A stretch of 64,000 nt of DNA from Symbiodinium natans (taxonomy: Eukaryota > Sar > Dinophyceae > Suessiales > Symbiodiniaceae), in contig CAJNDS010002204.1 of the NCBI GenBank assembly GCA_905221605.1, forward strand, positions 273,001 through 337,000. Direction: 5' to 3'. Each line of letters begins with the position of its first letter. Within the stretch, counting starts at the first letter, position 1. Of the stretch, positions 55,724 to 64,000 are shown in pieces. The position numbers were made by a program, and so were the translations under genes. The notes beneath the pieces were generated by a model that ran no database searches, was not told the DNA's origin, and saw only the letters and a program-made list of their open reading frames with translations.

Positions 55724-57531
55724 TTTGGAAGCCTGTGATAGAAACGAGGGCTTTGCAAGCTGTTTCATACTGGTGGGACCATTGATACTCACTTTACAGT
55801 ACCGTGGCGTAGTTGTTCCGTCACACTTTGTTGCTACTCAAGCCTATATAAGGGTTCTGTACGGTTCCATCACGGTTTCTGAGTTTCTTTTTGTATCTGT
55901 GAGTAGGGCTTCGGCCCTCGAGTTATCTGATGCAGATTCCAACTCGTGCTCGCACGATCTCGTTGGAATCGAGTTCCTATTCGAAGTCCGGGTTCATAGA
56001 AGTGAAGACCCTCTGGCAGTTTGCGAGGCTATGGTGTCGTTTCTCATCAACAATCGGTGGTGCTGCGAATCAGAAATCAGCAAGCCAGCCTGCATAGGCG
56101 GCTGACTGCGCAATGCTGCATGAAGGTCACAGAACGTCACGAAGCGTCACAAACACCGCATCTAGCAGGTGAGCTAAAGCTGCCTGCTCCTCCCACGCAG
56201 CCCAAGGACAGAACATATGCAGTAATCTGTGTCCCAACTTGCAATCTGTGTCCCAACTTGCAATGGAGTATGCGAGCATTTTCAAGCAACGAGGAGCCGC
56301 GACTGTACGTCATGGATGTCGGTCAAGGTGGGCAAGTTGCCTCGTTGTTCAGCTGCGGTTTTCGTCTCTGACAGGTCTGATGCGAGTCAAGTGGCAGTAT
56401 ATGAGCTGCGTGCGCCGCCCAGAGTGGGAGGAATTGCCAGCATGCCCGCGCGCACGCTGCACATGCCCGCCCGTCCGCCATCAAACACCCATCCCCGCCT
56501 GCTCGCTCGTACCCCCGCCAGCTTTTGCGGGACGCACGGACAAAAGACGGACGCGCGCATGGACGCGCGGGCGCATGAACGGAAGTAAGGATGTGCGCAC
56601 ACGCGCATGCGCGCACGCATGCATGCACGCATGCACACACGCATGCACGCGTGCATGGAGGCATGCAATGCACGCATGCACCGACACACGCACACACACA
56701 CACACACCATTTTGATATGTGACTCATAGATCCTGCTTGGAGCTTGGACGAGTTGCCTCTCAAGAAAGAACTGCAGGGACAATGCTTGCAGGAAGTATTT
56801 CCTTACTTTATTGTGCAGAGGGAGGTCGCACGTAGACAAAAGAAGCATGAGTGCATCTTCTCAAGGTACCTCCAATATCCGGAGCGCTGGTGCGGTTTCG
56901 AGCCGTTGGAGCTAGGAAGTGGCTTTTCGCAAAGCTGCCACGTTTAAGTTCGATACCCTCCTAAACGTGCGACTGCTGAAACATGGGTCTCGTCGCACAC
57001 TGGTGCACGCTGTGAGGCACATCCCAGCAGTGGGGCCTTGATAGATGTGTCGCCGGAACAGGACGGCACTCGACATGGCCTTGATTCTTCGTGCTGAGAA
57101 GTTGTGTTGCTTCAGCATCGTTGGATGGCAAGCAGGAACCCGAGCTCATACCTTTTCCACAGTCAGAGGTGGATTTGCCTGCGGCTTGTGACATCGGCCA
57201 GCCTGGCAGTTGAGTCCCAATTGCGGTTGTTCCGAGGCGGAACCTTCCGCTTGGCATTCGCTTCGAAGCCTGTGTTGCTTTCAGGAACTGGGACAGCAGA
57301 GAGACTCGTTTGCTGTAGTGTCTGGGTGAGAGGAGAGAAAGTAAAGCAAAATCAGGCTGGTTCGTGATGCGTTAGTTGGGTTTTAGAAGTAATGTAGACT
57401 GGTCTACGGGCTGACAGGATCGGCATTCGTGGTGCTCGAAGGAACAGCCAGTCGGAGTGGTAGCACATGGTAGCACTGCAGATGCTGTGGAGCCGTGTTT
57501 GCTGAAGCAGGCGTTGCTTCCGCCGGCAGCC
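55724..57531. other. stretch without a recognised gene
   Basis: No firm gene. A plus-strand frame at about 56300-56360 (LYVMDVGQGGQVASLF) is protein-like but isolated. The alternating purine-pyrimidine block is listed separately. Confidence 0.45.
56582..56706. repeat. alternating purine-pyrimidine tract, GCATGCACACACG type
   Basis: About 120 bases of nearly uninterrupted R-Y alternation (GCGCGCACGCATGCATGCAC, ending in a (CA)n run). Such tracts favour left-handed Z-DNA. Poly-Cys/Val/His frames across it are artefacts. A weaker tract of the same type is at 13640-13712. Confidence 0.85.
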
Positions 57532-59190
57532 ATGGTGTGGTCGCTATGGTCATTGTTGACTTTAGTGTTGTTCTGGCCTCTGGCGCAGCCAGTGAAAGCT
57601 GAGGAGTCGAAGTCTGTGGTGCTGGCGTTTCTAGGACGCTCTGATAGCACCTACTCAGGTCTGCTGGATGCAGTTCAGCGGCAGGCCAGTGGCAAAGGTT
57701 TGAAGATCTTGATGCCCGCAGGATCCTATGAGACTTTTGCTGAGATGGAACCAAAGGTGGAGGAGCTTCTCCTAGCCAACCCAGGATCATCACTCGTTTA
57801 CATGGGCCACGGCATGGGAGTGGGTGGGGCTGCTGCAGCACAGACCTTTGCGGCGACGTCCAAGACCAAAGCCCAAGCAGTTGTGCTTTTGGCTGGCTTT
57901 CTTGGCCGTGCATGGCGTCCGAGCATCACAGCGTGTGCCAAAACTTGGGATAGGCAGCCAAGCTTGACCTGTCCAGGCAAACCTCTGTGTCCGGGTGGCT
58001 ATCTGCCAGAAGGGGTCCACAATTGCACAGGACCCTCTGTTCCAGCTCCGCAGTATCCACTGCCCACCTTGAGTATCGGGGGGGAGCTTGATGGGGTGGT
58101 GCGAGTCTCGCGTTTGGCAGAGGCTTGGTACACCCAGGAAGCCTTGCCACAGCACAAAGTGAAGCTCGTAGCCGGCATGAGCCACAGTGACCTTGTTGAT
58201 GTAGCCCCGGCCGCTGTTACAGCGTCTGATCTTCAGAGTGAGATTGGCCCAGACCAAGCTCGTGAAGCAGTGGCGGAGATCATATCCGACTATTTGATGG
58301 AGCCAGGACGGCTGCACAGTGACGTTGAAGCCGCTCTCTTTGGACCCTTCGTGCGTATGTTTGTAGAGCAAGAGGGCAGCTGGTGGTGGACTTCGAACAG
58401 TGACGAGCATGGCAGTAGCCAATGGGCTGCAGATGCGCAGCAGAAGCTGGCAGAACCGCTTCCAGAGGGGGTTGCTTGGACTCAAGCTCGCAACGAGTTC
58501 CGCATGCTCAGCGATGAAGATCTCATTCCACCATACTACCGCACCAAGCATCGACCAAACATATCATTTCAGCAAGGAGTTGTCAGTAGCACGGTCACTC
58601 AGCTGCGTTATGTACAGGTATCGGTCCTGCAAACCTTTGCTGGCCTGAATGGTTGGGAGATCATAAGGGAGGAGAAAGCCGGAGTGCTGGCAGACAGCAA
58701 GAACTCTTATCAAGACGATGGGGCTTCCCCAACATCTGCCATCGAGATCGCGACGAAGCTCGCCAGCCGAGAGTTGGTATTCAATGTCACCGGCCATGCG
58801 AGCTCTCCGGACTTGGATCAAGGCGACCGGTGCAAGACCATCAACCAAGCTGCGTACGAACTGGCTTTGGGTGCAGCATCGGAAGCAGCACGGGCCCGAT
58901 ACCAGAAGCAAGGTCGGCCCTTGATCATGGTAGCAGACAGAAAGCCCACGCCACCAGCAGGACCATGGTGGATCTGGAATTATCTTAATTTCCACCATAC
59001 GTCCCAAGGAACCGAGGTGTCCTCGTGGTACGCCTTCTATCCGATGTCCGGTCCGGCCTATGGAGCAGGCAACCACTATTGCAAGTTGCTCTCTCCAGCA
59101 CGGGCTCTTGAGTGGATTTACACGGACGGAATAAGAAAGCAAAACAAGCGAGATGCAGACAGGAAAACAACAGTAGAGTTCACCGTTTAA
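57532..59190 (+). CDS. secreted alpha/beta-hydrolase-like protein lacking the catalytic Ser
   Basis: 552 codons from the ATG at 57532, which has a good context (GCAGCCATGG) and begins a clear signal peptide (MVWSLWSLLTLVLFWPLAQP, probable cleavage after VKA). The frame is also open from a GTG at 57457, but that would bury the signal peptide. Residues 28-225 follow the alpha/beta-hydrolase plan: strand and turn VVLAFLGRSDSTYSG, the nucleophile elbow YMGHGMGVGG (residues 90-99), the acid loop GGELDGVV (Asp about 187) and the His loop AGMSHSD (His about 218). The elbow should read G-x-S-x-G but has Gly in place of Ser, so normal hydrolysis by this triad is not expected. Residues 260-552 are of unknown fold, with several Trp-rich motifs and possible N-glycosylation sites (NISF, NVTG). 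No introns. Confidence 0.85.
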   Translation: MVWSLWSLLTLVLFWPLAQPVKAEESKSVVLAFLGRSDSTYSGLLDAVQRQASGKGLKILMPAGSYETFAEMEPKVEELLLANPGSSLVYMGHGMGVGGAAAAQTFAATSKTKAQAVVLLAGFLGRAWRPSITACAKTWDRQPSLTCPGKPLCPGGYLPEGVHNCTGPSVPAPQYPLPTLSIGGELDGVVRVSRLAEAWYTQEALPQHKVKLVAGMSHSDLVDVAPAAVTASDLQSEIGPDQAREAVAEIISDYLMEPGRLHSDVEAALFGPFVRMFVEQEGSWWWTSNSDEHGSSQWAADAQQKLAEPLPEGVAWTQARNEFRMLSDEDLIPPYYRTKHRPNISFQQGVVSSTVTQLRYVQVSVLQTFAGLNGWEIIREEKAGVLADSKNSYQDDGASPTSAIEIATKLASRELVFNVTGHASSPDLDQGDRCKTINQAAYELALGAASEAARARYQKQGRPLIMVADRKPTPPAGPWWIWNYLNFHHTSQGTEVSSWYAFYPMSGPAYGAGNHYCKLLSPARALEWIYTDGIRKQNKRDADRKTTVEFTV

Positions 59191-60316
59191 AACAGGGGGC
59201 CGCGAGTTTTCGCTCCGAGTTTGCGCTCAGAATCGCTCAGGGATACTTGGCAAGAGCGTCGTGAGGACTTTCTTGCTGTCATTGGCTGTCATGCCGCCGA
59301 ACCTTCATTTCAATTTTCACCATGGAAGAAGCCAAAGAGCGTTGATTGTGCGCTCAACAGCCTCGTGCCAGTGAGGAGTATGCCGAGTCCGCATTCAGTA
59401 TGCATTCAGTATGCATCTGCCGTTCAGTGCTGTTTTGTGCCCTTCTTCAGTGCTGTGTCTGTGTTGTGTTGAGTCTCCAGGAACAAGCTCGGCACCGGGC
59501 CGTTCTCCAAGGAGAGCGACATAGGCCACATCGGCATGCTGGCTGCCAGAGTACTCAAGTGCACGTGCGCCTCTGAGCATCTCCAGATATGTTATCCAAT
59601 CTCCCCAGATTCAGATTCTCAAGTGATTCTCCGTGTCGGGTAGAGGTACTGCTTCAGCGACTTCGACTTGCAGACCGCAGAGTACACCCGAGCACTGGAG
59701 AATTTCTGGTGTCCACTGTGCCGCTTCAGGCACTTCGAAAACTTCGAAAACTTCGATAGCTCGAGAGATATCTGATAGTCGGATTGGAACATGCACGCGC
59801 AAAGTAGCCAGACGATCGCCAGGCACATGGACCCCTTCAACGCGATCATAGAGCCATCTGGTACGCTTGTCATGTTTCATGCCTGCTTTGCACGAGAGAT
59901 GTCGAGTGCTTGTGGGGTTGTGACTGACAGAGGGTGATGTGTGTTGACGTGCCTGTTGCTGAGCCGCTTGTGTCTTTGCATGCTAATGCCTTTCTGCACC
60001 ACTCCACAGCTGTGACCGGCCAGGCATCTTGCGACAACACATGTTTATGCGGCCCACATGGTCCTTCAACTTGGACTTGCCTGAGCTGAAGTGCGCCCAA
60101 CTGAATTAGTTCTTCGGGAAGATCAGACAAAGGGCTGAAGATCTGCAACTCAAGCCATGCGTGTCATGACAGGGCGTGGAGAAAGGAGGATCAAAGCATC
60201 TTCTGCAGGTCGGCAATCGCACATGTCGCAGTGGACAGAGGAGTGACATGGAGTCTGACAGGTGCGTGAAGGTCAACAGCGACATCACTGCCCAGGTGTT
60301 TCCGGCACATCTACAG
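59191..60316. other. stretch without a firm gene
   Basis: A minus-strand frame at 59880-59619 (WLYDRVEGVHVPGDRLATLR) has good protein-like composition for about 85 codons and may be an exon. No neighbouring exon or family is recognised. Confidence 0.4.
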
Positions 60317-60489
60317 CACTGCCTGACGTGCCATTGGGTGTGCCATACCCGCAAGCTGTGGCATTGTGTCAGGTCTGGCCGACCAAGCTGATCATGACAG
60401 CAAACGGCGCAGAGGTCTCGTTGCATCAGCCCTTCCTGTCAAAGCTTCGTGATTTTGCGTTCGGAACCAGGGGCTCAGTCGCAAATTGA
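60317..60489 (+). CDS. candidate terminal exon, unidentified protein
   Basis: After a CATCTACAG acceptor-like site at 60316 a plus-strand frame of about 57 codons runs to a TGA at 60487, with ordinary globular composition (VPYPQAVALCQVWPTKLIMT, then SLHQPFLSKLRDFAFGTRGS). It could be the last exon of a spliced gene whose upstream exons I could not fix. No family is recognised. Confidence 0.3.
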
Positions 60490-62284
60490 ATATGGGCTAC
60501 TGCGACCTTCTCCAACTAAGCGAGAACCAACGGTGCTGGCTTGGAGCTTCACAGCGTGCTGGCATTCCCTGGGATGCAGGAACTGGCGGCCGCATTGGAA
60601 CCTTCCTAAGTAGATTTACGCAAGGTGCCGCCTGGGAACTTGGCTTCTTGGGTTTCATAGGAAATCATTTTTTGCAACGAGTAAGAACCTTAAACACAAG
60701 CAAACTTTTCTTCCTACATACAGGTGCATACAGGCATGTTCCCCTACACAAAAGCACGGCGGTGAAGTGTTTTCCTGCTGCTGGAAATTTCACTTTCGGA
60801 ATTCCCACGTTCTCGGACCGTAGCGCTTTGAGGGGGTTGCGACATGGCTGTGGAACCAGCTGTTTTTCTTCCCTTCGGAGTCCACCTCATTTGTCCACCT
60901 CATTTGTCACTGCCAAGGCCCAAGGCGATTTGTTTTCATGCAGTTCGCCTTGTACACGTCCTGTCGCTGTGGAGGGACATTCCAGAATACACGCCCTCTT
61001 CCTGTAAGCTGCTAAGGTTAAGGGGGTCATGAGTAGAGATGTCATCTGGACTCCTACGCAAGTTTCTGTGGCGGTAGCATACGGTAGCTAAATGTGTGGC
61101 AACGCTGCCGTCTGCCCCCCTCTAGAATACAATTTTAGCTCCACAAAGGCCAAACTACTTATGATGCTTGATCGCCTTTCAATTCCCAGTGCAATCCCGC
61201 AAGCCGTACGCAGTTTGAGCTTTTTTTGCAGTGGGAGGATTTCTTTCATCCTATATAAAGCAATATACGTCCAAGGGGTCTCTGGGTGCATGGGGACGGG
61301 TGGAAGCAACTTTCATGCCGAACCACGTTTCCTGCCGCCATCTTCGCACTCGTGGGTACAAGCCGAATGCACTCGCAGCGTGCATTTGGGGGTCTAAAGC
61401 TCCGGTCCACTCAAGTGTGTTGTTTGATGCCTCAAACCCGACCATTTTGTTTTTCAAGCCCTTCCACGTTCTATCCCCGTGTCACTTCCCATCCTCCTGC
61501 ACTTCCGCCCAAAGCTTCAAGTGTCATACAGAGTCATACAGTTGAACATGATGCTCCAGTCTTCAAGTGTGCTGGCAGGTCTTCAGAATAGAACCTCCGG
61601 AAGAGGGGCATGTACGAAGAGATGCCAGGGCCTTGGAGTTGCACACCGCCAAGCCGATGAAAGCAGCGAAGACAGCATATGCTCCTTCCAGTCGACCTGA
61701 CATAGCAAGAATACCGCTGTGGACTTGTGTTTCTCAGCTGACCTCTCTCCTGCCCTGATTGATGGAGGATGTCTGATGTGGCGCCGTGGAGTCCTTCCGT
61801 TTCTTGGGATACTTGTGTACAGCCAGTGTACAGCCTTTCCAGACTCATGGGCTCCTTAGCTGGCCTTAGCTCCTTGTGTTCCTCGGCCCTGAAACTGCTG
61901 CCAGCTTGACGAGTTGCAAAGCTTGGAAGAGATGTGAGGTCCTGGTGAAGAGCAAGGGTCAATGGCGGTATATATATATGCTTTGCCACCAACAGCACGG
62001 ATGAACCAAGCACATATCAGCCAGCCACTCCCCAGAGCATGCTGTGAAAGGCATTGAAAGGCAGGCCGTCCTCAGGAAATGAGAGCAGCCGAGACAGGGC
62101 TTTTTGCCCTTCCAGTCAACGCAGATCTCGCTAGGAGCAGAGGCAACCGCGGCGAGCTCGTCAAGCCAAGCAGTGCCTTAGAATCAGGACGGTGCCTCCC
62201 CGGAAAGCTGCTGTTCATTTCCGGTGGTTGTAGCTGAATCCTGGGCATTGGTTAGGGTGTGGCAATCGCCACAAGCCTTGCATA
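60490..62284. other. stretch without a recognised gene
   Basis: No firm gene. Frames at 60486-61007 and 61570-61700 on the plus strand are open but without motifs. A short (TA)n is at 61971-61979. Confidence 0.45.
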
Positions 62285-63620
62285 CGCGCTTCCCAACCAC
62301 AGGTCAGCAATTGGAAGGAGGTCTCCTGAGTGCACATCAGGACAGTGCATTGTGTTGTCCAGACTCTGGTCGTGCTGATGATGCTTATGGGAGCATTATT
62401 GCCTATATTCAGCCTCCGTAAAGGGTGTCGCTCTTCCATTGCTGCGCGCTCGCTCGAGGTTGTGTATGGAGTATATGAACACACCGCTGATACGTCTTTG
62501 TTCTTCATTGAATTCTGCAACACCGTGTATTTGCGTGCGCTGGCAATCATACGAAGATGCTACAGTTCAGAATGCATGTGTGCAAGGTCCCCAAAGACGT
62601 CTCAGCTGCTCTCAGACCAGGGATGAACAGCCACCTGGCGTGAAACATCTTTGCACATTCCTGGAACGCTCTTTTCAAAAGCCTGAGGCGTCACAATCAT
62701 CATTGAAGACGAGCATCCCTCCAGTTTCGCCGTGGCACTGGCCGTCCCGCCGCACTTTTGTGACAGCAGGTGCTGGAAAGTTCGAGCGACATGCTTGTGG
62801 GACTCTGGGACTATGGAGTGGGCTTGTCAGGTGCACACACAGCCCAAGACCGCCGCGGGGATTGCGGATGAGACGCCAGCATGTGAAGAGGAGCTTTGAT
62901 TGACTCTGAAAATTTGAAATCAATCGTCGTCTTACATGTCCTTGTTCTCCGTTCCGGAGTGCGAGTTGCATGAAACACATTGAAACACTTGATCGACAGC
63001 AAAGATTGAAGCGACCAACTGGAATCTAAAAAGGTGACTTTGTTTCCTGACCAGATTTGGCGCATACACACGCAACAAGATCTGTTTGGATCACAGTTTG
63101 CTCAGGGCTGCATTGCTGGCCACTGGCCGTTAATCCAGTTCAGGATTGGCGCAGGTGCCGACATCTGCTTCTCAACCCGGAATGGGGGTTGGCACATCAA
63201 AATTCATCAGAATACGATGCCCTGAACATGTGTGCTGCAGTTCAGCGGTGGCTCATCCCGTCTTGCATCGGCAGCCTGCAGCCTACTACTCGCTTGTCCA
63301 GCACCATGTCCGCCAGGACGACGCCTTGCGAAGGGTGCGCATGCTGTTGAAAGACACGTGGCCTTATGCTCGGCCGATCCATGATATTCGGGGCGGGGGT
63401 TGGAGACGCGCACCACATCTGGTGACTGAGGGGCATAAAGATGGAGGAGCTCGATCTTGGGCCAAAGCCCGAACCTCCTCCCGAAGAGGAGGCGGAGCAG
63501 CAGGCCCCGGAGGCCCCGGAGGAGGCACAGCCTCAGCCTGATGCTCTGAAGCTGGATGAGGATGATGAGGAGGCACGGCCCTCACGACCCTCACATGCCG
63601 TCGAATCCGTCCGTCTCTGT
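62285..63620 (+). CDS. candidate multi-exon gene, unidentified protein
   Basis: A series of plus-strand frames with protein-like composition. About 62303-62417 (after CCACAG; GGLLSAHQDSALCC, then GRADDAYGSIIAYIQ), 62425-62545 (SLEVVYGVYEHTADTSLFFI), about 63145-63250 (LLLNPEWGLAHQNSSEYDAL), about 63282-63390 (after CCTGCAG; YYSLVQHHVRQDDALRRVRM) and 63441-63610, an acidic Pro/Glu-rich stretch (MEELDLGPKPEPPPEEEAEQ). Phases were not reconciled and no domain is recognised. The acidic end resembles linkers in large dinoflagellate proteins. Confidence 0.3.
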
Positions 63621-64000
63621 ATGACGGGGTGCATTCTGGTGCGTTCAGGTCACCTGCGTCCTCTCCAATAAGCTGAAGCTTCGTTGCCCTCTGTCCTTTG
63701 AGCGAGCTCGGTCGCCCAAAGCGTCAGCAGCATTCAGCAGCGACCAGCCGTGACGAAATTGGCCAAACGAGCTTACTCGACTTCAGGTGGACATCCCCGT
63801 GCGGGGCGAGACCTGCATGTCGGCCCGGCTCAGTGCTTGAGTTCTTGCTCGAAAGTCGGAAAGCCCGGTGAACATGTCATGGCTAGCACGTAGTGCTGAG
63901 AATCATGGGATCATGTTGGCCTTCGGCTCAAGACCTGAACCGTTTCCGAACCGAAATGAGAAGCCGAAAGCAAGATCTAGCATTGTCACCAGCCTACGGC
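63621..64000. other. right edge without a recognised gene
   Basis: No ORF or motif of interest is seen in the last 380 bases. Confidence 0.5.

Overview
This window looks like nuclear DNA of a dinoflagellate, most likely Symbiodiniaceae-like. The evidence is long (TAG)n, (CTG)n, (AAAAC)n and (CT)n arrays, scattered degenerate TTTAGGG/CCCTAAA-type runs, tyrosine-recombinase retroelement domains of a kind I associate with dinoflagellate genomes, introns with GC-AG and GA-AG ends lying in short AGG-type repeats, and a possible relict of the dinoflagellate spliced leader. I see no tRNA, rRNA or CRISPR array. Most long open frames are chance frames through repeats, and several real genes are broken into exons too short to appear as ORFs.

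Left part (1-25 kb). The main gene is a GT5 starch/glycogen synthase on the minus strand, about 13.63 to 5.55 kb. It can be followed as about 26 short exons carrying the family motifs in the correct order (WSKTGG, DHPCFHRP, ANDWQTGMLP, HNMGYQG, TVSPNYA, GILNGI, WNPMTDPH, YQKGIHLI, YEPCGL, HETGGL). An intronless multi-pass membrane ORF sits on the same strand inside one of its introns. A second multi-exon minus-strand gene of uncertain, possibly cupin-like, type lies at 15.7-17.5 kb. A hydrophilic plus-strand exon series may lie at 2.2-3.1 kb. From 17.5 to 25.4 kb I recognise no gene.

Repeat belt (25-31 kb). Minisatellites, TAG/CTA arrays, telomere-like DNA and a 5'-truncated LINE reverse-transcriptase pseudogene whose 3' region abuts a TAG array. 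A second, oppositely oriented copy of that 3' region abuts another TAG array at 47 kb.

Mobile element (31.7-42.2 kb). A DIRS-like tyrosine-recombinase retroelement of about 10.5 kb, bounded by about 130-bp inverted terminal repeats. Read on the minus strand it carries an RS-rich ORF, two overlapping small ORFs, tyrosine recombinase, gag with a Cys/His knuckle, a cytosine-methyltransferase-like domain, reverse transcriptase and RNase H. It is damaged by stops and frameshifts. A 257-bp near-identical direct repeat straddles its left end.

Right part (42-64 kb). More minisatellites and the largest TAG arrays (47.1-48.0 and 48.7-49.1 kb). Then an intronless six-span membrane protein gene (50.2-51.0 kb) with a truncated copy of its own 5' end 1.7 kb downstream, a spliced gene with fibronectin-III-like modules (53.9-55.7 kb), an intact intronless secreted alpha/beta-hydrolase-like protein with Gly at the nucleophile position (57.5-59.2 kb), and further plausible but unidentified plus-strand exons to 63.6 kb.
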